Shown: positions 34,641 to 46,479 of the stretch, piece by piece
How the letters are laid out: each line of letters begins with the position of its first letter
How positions within the stretch are numbered: position 1 is the stretch's first letter
From: Hexactinellida sp. DTS-2022
Lineage: Eukaryota > Porifera > Hexactinellida
Direction: 5' to 3'
Length of the DNA stretch: 64,000 nucleotides
Assembly: GCA_028753945.1 (NCBI GenBank)
Contig: JAPNXP010000004.1
Coordinates: 1,674,001-1,738,000, forward strand
Made by a program: the position numbers and the translations under genes
Notes under the pieces: model-generated
What the model was told of the DNA's origin: nothing
Database searches by the model: none
What the model saw: the letters and a program-made list of their open reading frames with translations, nothing else

Positions 34641-36147
34641 TATAACATATAATAACAACTAACAATCTTCTTTATATTATGGCACAGCTTTTTTCACGAC
34701 AAAGAGTATTTCTTGATAGACTCAATCCAACTTATGTTTATAATGCTACAGAATATATCGCGCGTTAAAAAGTTACAAAATATATGTTCGTTCAGCTGCA
34801 AGAAAAAGTTGTAGTATATTCCTTCATCGATTTTTGTAATAATATCATAAGTCTGCCTATTTTTAAGGATAAATATTTAAGCTAATTGGCAGAGGATAAA
34901 TTGGAGCTTAGCTAAGTCTGAACAATTCTTTAACGATATCATTATATGTTTAACAGATTCAGAGGCAACTTCCTGAACATTTTTTTGACACGAGGAATGT
35001 AAAATTCCTGCTTATTAATGTCACATTTATAGACATATTTCAGTAGGATTTCATACCAAATTGATTCCCCTTGATGAATACCAAAAAGTGAATTGATCGA
35101 GATAGATATGGGTTGGCCATCGGACCATGCGGTTGCAGATAAAATATTTTTTTAAGATAAGAATCTACTGATATATTTGCTCGACCATGTTTGGGTGGAG
35201 GTACTATTCACGATACCATTTTAGCCAACTATAGAACACCCTCGCTAATCCGAACAGGGGATACGAAATATGTTTCTAATAATAGTGGGAAAAAATCGTA
35301 AATATTGGTATATTGCAATGGAAATATCAAAAATAATTCTCAGTAAGGAGTACACTAGATGTTTAGTGCGGATTAACAAGGTTTGTACAATTTTGGTTCG
35401 GATTATCGAGATTCTCATTTATAGATGCCCATAGAAAATGCATTACTTCACTAATCCGAACAAATTACTAATCGCAACATATTTTTTCTGAATCGGAACA
35501 CCTCTGTACAGATTAGCAAGGGTGTACTCTGATACCAAGTAAATAGATTATGGTAAACCTATCTTTTGACAAGCGACTCAGCTTTCAGCTTAGGTACGCG
35601 GTACTTGTGTGATCGACTTCGATATTTTCATCTCGAAAATGCTTTACACACACATTAACCAATAGATTTTGCTCATTAACATCCTCATGGTGTAGAGCAT
35701 GCATCCCTACCTGTTTGAATTCAGGTGGATTTTAGGATATCTTGAACAATTGAAATCGGTCATAATTACTTTACAACCGCAATGAGCAGCTCCTGGGCGT
35801 GATGCAATAGGATTCTAAATGTCAATAGTCACAAAATGCGTTAATGTGACTATATAGAAGATAATGAATGTGTTAATAGTAGTAAATAAACATCTAAAAT
35901 CAAATCAAACATGTAATCATTTGGTGTTATCATTATCCTTAATCAATATGGTTCATTTTATCGTGCATTCGATAAAAATTAAGATTTATATAGCCGTTGG
36001 TTAATAATTTCGGCATTTACTCAATCCTTAGAATTTGAGATTTAGGTTATTCTCAAACTGCATTGAAATATTTGTTTAAGGAGTTTTGCAAAGAACCATC
36101 CATTGTTGAGAAAGGAGACCGAAAGGCTCATTACTGGCAAAGAATCA
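34641..36147. other. No gene seen
   Basis: AT-rich. An inverted-repeat pair near 35228-35525 (acaccctcgctaatccgaac / tagcaagggtgt) suggests another pogo-type MITE. Confidence 0.4.
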
Positions 36148-36994
36148 ATGACAACCAGGGCTTTACATAAATCATTTGATGATTTTTTTTTCAAATCAAA
36201 TCAATGATTTATGATTGATCTTTGGGTAACATTCAATGATTTGATGATTGATTTTTTCCATTTCATTTTTAGAATGATTTGATTTTGATTGATTTGTGAA
36301 AAGTTAATGATTTGATTTTTATTTAAATCAAATCAGTTTTCTGCTCTGTTAATAATTTACTAAGTAATACTAACCCATATTTATGTTATATGTTCTTCCA
36401 CTTCAGCAGGTTATAGTAGTATGAACACGTTAAATACAATTGCGAGTCTATGTATATTTTATCGTTCCACTTCACCCCCGTTTGAAACTACAATCACTCA
36501 GCTAAATCGAATCCAAAGTTTTACCAGGAACAACCCAATACCCTTATACTTAGATTGCTCCGGTTTAATGTGTGAAATATGCTAACGTTTACACTATTAC
36601 TATCGACTCCGCTTATTAGTCTCCTCGGAATTAGTTATTTTGACCTTTTAATAGGTACATCTGAAAAGGATTACTAATTAATAGTTACATGTACTGTATT
36701 TATATTATAGCTATTATATTGATTAAGATTCTTAGATCACCTATAAAAAAATCAGTTATTGTGTGTAAATTAGTATTCGGTCGGGAGTAACAAAAAAAAT
36801 TATATCATCGTAATTGGAAATGATTTGATTTTGATTTTTGATGATTTTGTGGTGAATCAAAATGATTTGATGATTGATTTTTTCAATCTCACATTTTGAA
36901 TGATTTGATTTTGATTGATTTTTACATCACGAATTTTTGAATGATTTTGATTTAAAATCAAAATCAATGATTTATGTAAAGCCCTGATGACAAC
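36148..36994. mobile_element. hAT element without coding sequence, 831 bp
   Basis: The element 36156-36986 begins CAGGGCTTTACATAAATCAT and ends with the inverted copy atttatgtaaagccctg. It is flanked by perfect atgacaac duplications (36148-36155, 36987-36994). Both subterminal regions consist of tttgattttgatt-type repeats. Confidence 0.93.
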
Positions 36995-37104
36995 TTACTT
37001 GATTGTGGGATTTCTTCATTTATACGAAATTTCATCGCCTTTCGCTAAAAATTCCTCTTAAAATATTAGTATAACTGCTTTCCATCGAGATATTCTAACT
37101 TATC

Positions 37105-37880
37105 GGTTCTAGGTCGCAACAGTTATAACGAGTGTGAAGTTGGGAAGTTGGCTTAGTATTCGACCAGGGTCACTTCAGTCACATATTTGACTCACTTTTA
37201 GTTATCAGATTAGAATAAATTTACTATCATTGGAGAGGGAGATACGGAGGTATACTGTAATATGAATTATCTATTTTAAAAAATAATTTTCAGTTAGTTA
37301 TTTTCATCATACAATTCAGGGTTGGTATTTCATAAAAAATCACTATCTCAAATTTTGTTTACAATTATGAAAATTTGTAATCATACTTTGGAGAAATGGA
37401 GGTACAGTATATGCAATTTAAATTATATTTAGAATTTCACAAAAAAATTAAGTTATATACATTCAAACTTGAATTTGGGAAAATGAGTGGAAGTATAATC
37501 TTGAAAAGTACATTGAGTAGGGTTAGTTCAAAGTGTCAATTCCTATCCAATATCAAAGTTAATCTAATTAATTTTTGTATCATTCGTTAGAGGAGACACG
37601 GAGGTTTACCTCAATGCCATTAGATTCTCTAATATTCCCTAAATATAACAGACAAATAAGTATTTTAAAAATGGTGTAAATCTCTGTTTTTATTGTTTTC
37701 TCTTTTCAAACTTTGAGCTCAAATTTCCGAGATAAAATACAATCAGAATCGATTCAAACTTTACAGGTACTCTCTCTGATATATTATTATTCAATCCCCA
37801 GAAAGAAAAAAACAGGGGTAGTTAGTCATTTCTTTCAGAATTTTATAATTTCTCCAATAAGTTTCAAATTTGATTTCTTC
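37105..37880 (+). repeat. Left terminal inverted repeat of the 10-kb element
   Basis: Inverted partner of 46480-47250, roughly 90% alike by eye. Frames inside it (for example 37396-37590 and 37713-37970) lie within repeat sequence and are not taken as genes. Confidence 0.8.
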
Positions 37881-38829
37881 ATTAATTTTGCTAAGCCTAC
37901 CTTCATTATATTCTATTCTATTAGTGTAGACTATCTACGTAATGTAACACAAATCATTCGCTCCTCTTAGTTCCCATCTAGCATTGAGTTTCTAGTAACT
38001 TTCTACTAATAATAGCAAATTGTTATTCCAACTATATTCACACTTTACAAGTCAAATAAATCATTGGAATGCAAACAGAATCTTGTAAACAATGAATATT
38101 CTGGCTGTTGCAATAACTTGTAGGTGACAATTATAAACAAATGCAAGAAGAGAATGGCATCCATAAGATATGCGTGCTTGTATCAATTCCGCCTGCTTTA
38201 TTGGATTGACCTTAATTATAGAGAGGGAATGCCAGTAATTTCATTAAAATAATTCATGCTTGTATCAATTCCGACTGCTCTTGGATTGATCTTACTTATC
38301 AAATTCCTTCTCTCCAGAAATATACGAGTTTTCCTTCCTTTGAGAACTAGATAGTAAACTTCACACAAATATGTATAAATCACCACTTATTATATTTTAA
38401 GAATATAACTGACCACTATAAATGTTGGCAAATATAAATGGAGAGAGAGTGGCTTTATAATTGTTAGATAATTGCCTCAGATCGCCTGCAGATCTTTTAT
38501 CTTTATTGCCTGCAGATCTTTTGCACTATCAAGCCCGAAATTATTTTATTCTTCTACCCTTCTATCGATGGATTTAAAAGGATCACTTGGAAGTGATCCT
38601 AATAAATACATCGATAAAGTTAACTCCCGTTATAACGAAGTCCAACTAGTTGAACTTCGTTATAACGGAAGTTAACTGTATATACCAAGGAGACATTCCC
38701 AAACCTGGATAGTATTCTGCATACAACAATTAATTACCTACTTATTAATTAAGGAAATTTTCTGTAATTATCAAATTATACTATAGTTATTAATTAAATA
38801 ATATTACGAGGTAATCAATGAACTACTGA

Positions 38830-39871
38830 TTACTTCGTAGATATTAAATCCACCCGTAATATAGGTTCATAATGTACTCCATTATGATTAATATAGATAG
38901 AGCCTGCATTATTTCGTAGGGGAGATTCCAAAGTATCAACTAGTATAACCCCTCTATCTGAGAATACCATACCCATACTTGCCAACCGTCCCGATTTTTG
39001 GCAAAGATTTTGTGAATTGTCCCGCGTCCCGCTTTTAGACACGTTTGTCCCGCTTTTAGTACCCTGTATTTCATTTTTGTGACAATAACAATAAAATATA
39101 AAGATCTGAGCATTGCTTCTTCCAATTAGGTAATAAATCTGTAGAATTGACTAGCGTCCCGTTATATTGACGGGACTTCTCGTTTTATGCAATTGGAGTA
39201 AGGTTCCTTCCGTTGAGATAATCAAATTATTACAATTACTAGGATTTTGAACTCTAATTATAGATTATATAGTATATGAATTATTATTAACTAGTAATAG
39301 TAATACTACTTCACTTATTTATGTACTAATGTTCTTTGTCCCGCCAAAATTCCTTATGTCCCGCCAAAATCCATTCCTCCGTCCCGCCAAAGACTTGTAT
39401 TAGGTTGGCAAGTATGCATACCCAAATATCCGTCTGTAGTAATAAGGCCGTAGCAAATAACTCCACATCAGTAGCCCACGTAGAATTCCTCTTCATATTT
39501 GATTTCACTACATAGTCCGCCACATAACGATAGTTAATTACACTCTTCGGAAATTTATTGACAATAAACTTATTGCATGCTTCCTTCAGCTTACCAACCA
39601 TATTCTCTACAACTTTCAACCGTACTAAATTAAAACTATCAATTTTTCCAGTCAACCAGTATGATAATGATGCAAATAAACAATTTCCATCTCCAGGAAT
39701 TCGCAAACACTTCGAAGGAACATAGTCTTTTAAATTAGAAGTAGCTGGGAAGAATTCTCTTATGGAAATTGTAGAATCCGACAACTGTAAATGTAAATCT
39801 TCACATAACTTCTTCTGTCTCCGATATGTAAGTGGTTGGAATGCCGGCAACTTATATTCCATGGTAGCCAT
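38830..39871 (-). pseudogene. OTU-type cysteine protease domain, split by a MITE
   Basis: Minus-strand frame starting at 39871. Around residue 60 it has RIPGDGNCLFASLSYWLTG, the D-G-N-C box with the catalytic Cys, then WATDVELFATALLLQTDIWV. The MITE 38974-39416 interrupts the sequence at that point. Beyond it (38968-38830, one frame shift) the domain finishes with IYINHNGVHYEPIL, which carries the catalytic His. So the protease was complete before the insertion. OTU domains cleave ubiquitin-type links; in transposons their role is not established. It probably formed the C-terminal part of the transposase polyprotein. Confidence 0.8.
38968..39422. mobile_element. 443-bp MITE with 14-bp TIRs and 6-bp duplication
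   Basis: The insert 38974-39416 has perfect 14-bp inverted ends CATACTTGCCAACC. It is flanked by exact catacc (38968-38973, 39417-39422). The interior repeats gtcccgc. It interrupts the OTU domain. A relative is at 48137-48577. Confidence 0.9.
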
Positions 39872-39899
39872 TTCTACTAAATCTAAATTACTAATTATT

Positions 39900-40350
39900 T
39901 TAACTTTTCACTTGCACGCAAAATACCATCACAAACTGTAGCAACATCGACTGGATTATTTCACAAATAGCAGCTACCTCCCTGTTTGTTGAACGTTTAC
40001 TTAAATTTACTACATTAGAACTTTTACTAGACTTGAAATTTGTAAATATCGTACTAACCTTATCAAAAGTTGGTTTAATATAACTAAATTTACTCTTCTT
40101 ACTTCTAGACCACTCCTCTTTGCATTCCTCCTCATTCTCCACGCGAAATCTCTTCTTAACTTTATCCTATCGTCTATATTATTATAAACTGTTCTAATGA
40201 AATCAGCAGCTCGTATCCCGGTCTCTGAATTAAATATGCTGTGTTTAACAATTCTGAACCAATTTCAACAATCGCATTACTGTCTGTTGTATTCTCTGAC
40301 AAATTAACTGTACATAAAATTATCCCACTCCACAACGGTAATAATGGCAT
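39900..40350 (-). pseudogene. C-terminal part of Mutator-like DDE core
   Basis: Reading the minus strand from 40350: PLLPLWSGIILC, then TTDSNAIVEIGSELFN, which fits the MULE pattern tNNavEnwF with the catalytic Glu codon at 40264-40266. After a stop near 40165 the frame 40142-39900 continues (EEWSRSKKSKFSYIKPTFDK). This completes the DDE core whose first part lies beyond the Tigger insertion at 44330-43785. Confidence 0.6.
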
Positions 40351-40651
40351 ATACAGTAGAGCCTCTGAACAACGGACACTTTGGGACCGGAGTCGTTGTC
40401 CGTTATTTAGAGGTTGTCCGCTATTCGGAGGTAGAGCCTTATATTAGCTAATAGTACTATAATACACTATCAAATAGTGCAAATGCATCCCTAATCACAC
40501 TGTAAATAATTAATAGTCAATAATAGTCCGCAGGGGCCCCCAAGTGGACAAATGGTGAACATGACGATTAGAGAACTGGACAATTAGATAACTAGACAAT
40601 TCGAGATTCATCAATTAGGGAATTGGACTATAAGGGAACACTACTTGATGA

Positions 40652-43369
40652 CTAAAAATAGTTATGCAAGTTAGTTTGCACAGAGTATTGTATCTTGAGA
40701 TTCGCAACTGAGTCTATGGCAGAGCCAACACTGTTTATGGCTTGAATATTCCCTTTCTGGCCCTGCAGAAATGTATACACATCTTCAAGTGCCAGTAGAA
40801 CCTCCTTGAAATTAGCTACTTTGGATCGAGGTTGTTCAACATCAATATCAACTACTCCTTCTGTACCAGTTACTCGATCCGAATCATCAGAATCATTATC
40901 TTCATCTTGCTGATCTAGCCCAAGTTCTTCCATAAAGTTGACACACCAATTTTCATTGTCTTGGTCATGGCCTACTTAATATACGGCTATATATGTCGCC
41001 GAGAAGGCCATAAAACAAAGAGGCCAGTTTCTGATTTCAAAATGGAGAATTGATCTTTATTCGAATAATTAGCAATGATAGAGCTGAAAAGTGTATTATA
41101 ACTATATAGGAATATGGTATACAGGTATACATAGCACCCTCCATAATTGTGATATGTCATCATCTGATGACGTTGTGGTTATTTTGGTTGCGAATTATCT
41201 TGTTTTTCTAGCATACTTTTAACATAGTTAAACGCGTTATAAATGTTCAAAATTGGAACATGGTTATACCCAGAAGTAGTAGAATAAAATATATCGAAAT
41301 TTTAAATGGAATGTTGACACATTCCTCGGTTTCCATGGAAATGTATATTTCCTAAAATGTGCCATAACTCAAAAACTATGAATGTTATGCAAACTAGACT
41401 GGTACTGATCTGTCCGGAATAGGTAACTTCCTATTCATCGATAATACATTTTATAGGCCTAACTTCAATAATTTTTGAGATAATGAGATAATTTTAACTT
41501 AGTTCATTATTAGGTAATGACTCATTATCTCAAAGATTATTGAAGTTAGGCCTATAAAATGTATTATCGATGAATAGGAAGTTACCTATTCCGGACAGAT
41601 CAGTACCAGTCTAGTTTACATAACATTCATAGTTTTTGTGTTATGGCACATTTTAGGAAATATACATTTCCATGGCAACCGAGGAATGTGTCAACATTCC
41701 ATTTATAATTTCGATATATTTTATTCTACTACTTCTGGGTATAACCATGTTTCAATTTTGAACATTTATAACGCGTTTAACTACGTTAAAAGTATGCTAG
41801 AAAAACAAGATAATTCGCAACCAAAATAACCATAACGTCATCAGATGATGACATATCACAATTCTGTAGGGTGCTATGTATACCTGGATACCATATTCCT
41901 ATATAGTTCTAATACACTTTTCAGCTCTATCATTGCTAATTATTCGAATAAAGATCAATTCTCCATTTTGAAATCAGAAACTGGCCTCTTTGTTTTATGG
42001 CCTTCTCAGCGACATATATAGCCGTATATTAAGTAGGCCATGTCTTGGTCTATGAACACTGGGAGATTATCATCTCCTTGTAGATATTCACCAAAGTACA
42101 ACGATCATCAATAACCATGGACCTCTCAATAAGAGTTTGAATCTCTAATCTGACATCACATTCAAGAAATGGATCTTCACTATCAGCATCATATCCAACA
42201 GTAACAACATCCATCTCATCACTTAAGATTCCAGCTTTTCGGAAACATTTAGAAATTGTTTCCGAATGAACAAAAGACCAAGTCTCGCTCACCCATCTAA
42301 TAGCCGAAAGTATATTCACCGACTTTACAACATCAGAAGCAGTATCACATGAGTCAATCTTTGAGAGAACATACAAGTAGTAAATTTTGAAATTTTGAAT
42401 AATGCCCAAAATCAAGAGGCTGAAGTTTTGATGTGGTGTTAGTAGGCAAAAAAGTAATTTTGATATTGCTAAACTTTGTTGCCAATTATCGGGATGACAG
42501 CCTGCATAATTCATCAATAGTATAATGAAACGGTTAGTACCCATCAATCGACGATTCAATTTTTTAGGACTGTCTCCATGATTTCCTCAGTCATCCATGC
42601 TTTTTTTTGGCTGAAGTAATTTACGGGCAATTCAGATTTATTTATTCCTTTAAGACATCTTGGATTTTCAGATTTCCATATTAAAATAGGCTGTTCTTTC
42701 GTACCAGCTGCGGAAACAAAGAACGCAACAGTTACACGTTGTTTGACTTTCTTTCCTCCTTTACATTCCTTTCCCTTTTCCCCAAATCTGCGATGGGGTA
42801 GAGCCTTCCAAAAAACACAATTCTCATCCTTATTCTATATATCTTCCTTTGTGTAGCCCTGTAGAATCTCAGGGAGCCGCTCTTTCCATTAACATAGGGT
42901 TGGTCCCTGCACATCACCTGACTCTCCAAAATAGTCAACTGTTTCACATTGTATCTCAATTTCCATTTCTGTAACCAGCCCGGAGAACATTTAAAATTTG
43001 AAATCTTAATGCGCTCGGCAATTTCTTTAGCCTTTTCCATGAGCTGAGGTCCTCCTGGAAATATATTCTTCGAGCATGCTAGGATATACCATTCATAAGT
43101 ACTTAGTTTATTTCACTGAATTGTGATTTACGACCTATCACATTTACATGTAGTCTATCCACAGATGCGTTAGACTCATACATGGTAAGAATTGATTCCT
43201 TGTTCTTGAGGATTCTTGCAATTTGAGTACTACAACACGTGAAAACTTTCTCTATTCTTCTGATACTGATGCCTGGAATATTTTCAGTGAAGTGAATCAA
43301 TTCAACTTTCTTCTTCAGATTTAGAAATTTTATCTTATTTGGTACTAGACTAGACATCCTATTAATCAA
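40652..43369 (-). pseudogene. Tigger/pogo transposase (CENP-B-type HTH, DDE_1)
   Basis: Minus strand, four blocks. 43369-43103: first HTH, KKKVELIHFTENIPGISIRR and TQIARILKNKESIL. 43040-42732: second CENP-B-type HTH, AKEIAERIKISNFKCSPGWL, then after a frame change KDENCVFWKALP with the first catalytic Asp. 42559-42050: GIIQNFKIYYL and SAIRWVSETWSFV, the end of the DDE_1 core, followed by the acidic tail. 40933-40652: FKEVLLALEDVYTFLQ, the C-terminal helix. A 1.1-kb palindromic element separates the last two. Several frame changes make it inactive. It is unrelated to the host Mutator-like element. Confidence 0.85.
40958..42050. mobile_element. 1.1-kb palindromic foldback element R2, 9-bp duplication
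   Basis: 40967-42041 is one near-perfect palindrome with arms of about 530 bp around a centre near 41500. It starts ATGGCCTACTTAATATACGG and ends with the inverted copy. Flanks are exact gtcttggtc (40958-40966, 42042-42050). Nine-base duplications point to Mutator-type transposase. Single-arm relatives lie at 12670-13060 and 63340-63860. Confidence 0.92.
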
Positions 43370-43784
43370 ATGCTACATTAATACAATTCAATTAAAATTA
43401 ATGGATAATAAATTTAGTACGGTGGAAGTGGAACAAGCTTAAATCGCGCCAAGGACTGGAAGAAAAGATTGAGGTTATACGTAGATTATAGTGGCAAACT
43501 AGCAAATACCTCGCACTGGTTTCACTGATTAATATTCAATTAATATGTAATTTTCATTACATTACTTTGAAAATGTGGTTTAATAACAAGTTATAATATT
43601 TTTGTATGCATTGCTGTTTCCTCAATAAACGTATAAAGAATCAAAGATATCAAGAAAACTTTTAATTATAATTAAACGATTTGACATGGCTTGTAAACAC
43701 AGCATACCTAAAGAACTGGAACTTTTAGAGATCCAGTCACACATAAAGGGGATCTTATTTAAATTATAACTAATTCTGTGCATG

Positions 43785-44330
43785 CTATGAGCCGAGGAGA
43801 TGGAGGACTATTATAATATTATCACCTAAGTTCTCACTATTAGCTATAAATTCCCAACAATATTGGAGATAATGAAAAAGAGTAAATTTGTTAAACGCTA
43901 AACATGTACTGTGTATCATAGCCCAACTAAAATCTATCTCAACTTTCTTAATTTTTAACTCCATTGTGTTAAATAATTTTACACTCAAACACCATTTATT
44001 CAGGAAGTGTGAGATCTCAGCTGTGCTATGATCGCTACTAATCATTTCAGCTAATGGGATGGGACTGGTGGAAAACTCCGGGTATTGTATTGTAAGGGCA
44101 TAATAATATATCTTCTTAGAACAGGAAGGGGGTTTAGAAATAAGAGAACCAGTCGCATCTAAATTCAAGAAAATATCTTTACTTTTCATTAGATTTAGAA
44201 TTTCCAGCTGCTTATAAGAATACATATGGAAAATGCAAGGATCCTGTACGAAATACTGAACATAGCCTGGTAGGGGGGATTCAGGAAGTAGATAACGGAA
44301 ATACTGCTGGGTTGCTGCTACATCTTCCAT
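43785..44330 (-). pseudogene. Mutator-like DDE transposase, first part of catalytic core
   Basis: A 181-residue minus-strand frame. IFLNLDATGSLISKP resembles the first Asp motif of MULE-type nucleases, and KKVEIDFSWAMIHS the second (tDfs.a). Between them come KKIYYYALTIQYP and AEMISSDHSTAEISHFL. The matching Glu motif is at 40264, on the far side of the Tigger insertion, so the original gene was cut in two. I assign it to the Mutator-like superfamily on motif order only; another DDE superfamily is possible. Confidence 0.55.
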
Positions 44331-44531
44331 ATATTACTTAGCAAACCGCTCCTTAGATTTCAATTCAGCTTTAACTTTCCGCAAACAATCTTGTAATTTA
44401 AGAGAAGTAAAATTACCATAACAGAGACCCTGATTACTTGAATTATTAAACTGTTTATTATAAATTTTACTAACCGAATTATTCACTATAATTCTCCCAT
44501 TTTACTACGCTCACTGCAAGATAGATGGCGA

Positions 44532-45685
44532 CTAAATGCACTCTGATCTCTGTGTGTTGAAGTGACAAATATCCTTTTGAGTAAATCTTGACAAGTATGT
44601 CATTATTACCAAATTTAGTGCATCATCAATATAAAAGATATAAGATCGACAATTTTCAAACTTACAAGACTCTATATCTCTGAAGAAAGGACTATTAACT
44701 TTGTGACTGTTAGGTTTCTTCAACCAATAATTTACAAACTTTAAAACACACATTGGGGCTAAATCTTAAAAATTTTCAGTAAAACATTAGTCCAATTACT
44801 AACCAATGAAGTTATACCACTCAGTTCGAGATAAAACTCCCCACAGTTACTACTCAAATTAGTTAGAACTTCGTTCTCAGATCTCTCTATCACCATTTCT
44901 GTTTCAAAGTTGTCAGTTTTAAAATTAGGCACATCGTGAGAACGAGGAAGTGGAAGTTCACTTACAACTCTAACACAAAAATCAGTACATTTACTTTCTA
45001 AGCACTTAACACCATCAGCATTGTACTCATCTCTTAACGCCTTTAACAAGTAATAAAAAGACTAAAGTCATCTCCACTTAAAAACACATATTTCTTACCA
45101 AACATTTTATACAAGAAACTACATTCAAGCTGTACTTCAGACAACCACAAAACCATTAAAGGAGTACATTCCACAAAACTTTTACAATAAGTACTTACTA
45201 TCGTGGGAATAAAATCAAAACACTCATCAAAATAGCAAGTTTCCTCGAATTGCAAAAAACCAGAAAGGTTTTGTGTAGAAGTTAATTCATAAAACATAGA
45301 ACCGTCTACCCATAGCTGACATTCAGTTTATTTGAACATGTATACACATCGTGCCCATCGCTATTTAGAGAACTAAGATTTGTAGTATGAGAATCCCTTT
45401 TCAACCGATCATACATAGTTTGGTCGGATGCAGAAGATGTCACATAATAAGAAGTTTATCGTCAACTAAATCAAATTCAAGTTTTCTTAAATCTAAGTTA
45501 TCGAGTGCCGAAAATAAATCAGAACACGCAGCTACACTTAAATTTACTTCCTTAAGAATAGTGGAAGTTACCAATGATGCTCTCCTCTGAATAGTTAAGT
45601 TTGTAAGGCTACAACTCACGTGAAATTGTTCCTCCGAACTAGGAGGACTAACTAATGGTTTAACTTCGCTCAAAGCATCCCTCAC
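44532..45685 (-). pseudogene. Uncharacterised N-terminal part of the Mutator-like protein
   Basis: Minus-strand open blocks 45685-45440, 45297-45043, 45049-44759 and 44753-44532, separated by small frame changes or short introns. Readable stretches include EECYF-like QFEETCYFDECFDFIPTIV and a Cys-containing segment CLESKCTDFCVRV. No domain is recognised. Position between the 2A-like leader and the DDE core suggests DNA-binding or structural function, but that is inference. Confidence 0.45.
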
Positions 45686-45924
45686 CAGGGTTCTTATGTA
45701 TGAGAGTTCTTCTCCATTTCAAGTACAAGCTGTGTCTATTGACAGGCTTGTTCACGAGTAAACCTTCTTACAGATCGAATCCCAAATAGAACTAGGCGAA
45801 CTGTAGCTGACAGACAGGGACTGGATCAATTGTTCAAATGTTAGTGTTGTGGAGAGGAGTGCGTAGATAATAGAGTTTATCTCTGCTGGTAGTAGTTCTA
45901 AAAAAATAACAATAAAGGCTATCC

Positions 45925-46167
45925 TTATTCATAACGTATATCAATCAAATTACCTTGTTTGTGACGAGTATCTTGAGTTGGGGTGATAAGCCCAGGATTG
46001 ATCTCGATGCCGCCAATGACTAGTAGAATAGCTATTATACAAGCAATAAGAGCGGAGATGAGTGAAACAGATGAATCAATTTGGTCTGTTGTTGATAGAT
46101 TATGATTATTGTATTTTTGGGTACAATGTAAACCGATGCGAGCACGCCAGAATTCAATAGAAATCAT
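45925..46167 (-). CDS. N-terminal leader with hydrophobic segment and 2A-like motif
   Basis: The minus-strand frame begins MISIEFWRARIGLHC, then a hydrophobic stretch ALIACIIAILLVI (about residues 39-51) directly followed by GGIEINPGL (52-60, DNA 46014-45988). Hydrophobic segments ending in a ribosome-skipping 2A motif (consensus D-V/I-E-x-N-P-G-P) are known at the N-terminus of several invertebrate retroelement and immune proteins. Here the D is G and the essential final Pro is Leu, so skipping is probably impaired. The DNA just upstream (46170-46330) is a polypurine tract on the plus strand, a CT-rich leader for this gene. Confidence 0.5.
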   Translation of the reverse strand: MISIEFWRARIGLHCTQKYNNHNLSTTDQIDSSVSLISALIACIIAILLVIGGIEINPGLITPTQDTRHKQGNLIDIRYE

Positions 46168-46479
46168 TGACGAATAACAAGAAGAAATTAATAAAGAAAG
46201 AATTGTAGAAGAGAATAAAATTCAAGAAATAGGGCAAGAAGAAATAGAAGTAGAAGAAGAAAAGTGAAAAGATTGATAAAGAGAAAAAATAATGAAAACA
46301 AAATAGTGTAAAGTTGAAAATCTATTTCTATTCTTAGGAAAAACTTATATATTCTAAGATAGCCTATAGGCGCAACAGCTCAATCCCTTTAAAAATGTGT
46401 AAGTGGAACTAACGATTGTGTAACGCAAATTCGACTTGTGAGAAATTACTGTTTAGGGGTATAGGTGTATAGTTATTAT

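Larger units (their letters stand above)
40352..43400 (-). mobile_element. Tigger/pogo-type element inserted in the 10-kb element
   Basis: The near end CAGTAGAGCCTCTGAACAAC starts at 40352 after TA, the usual Tigger-type terminus. The transposase gene is on the minus strand. The other terminus was not found, so the 43400 edge is approximate. Confidence 0.65.

Noticed and set aside
37396..37970. Frames at 37.4-38.0 kb as host genes
   Set aside because: They lie within the terminal inverted repeat shared with 46.5-47.25 kb.
41638..41829. 63-codon frame at 41.6 kb
   Set aside because: Lies inside one arm of the palindromic repeat and is not preserved in the other copies.
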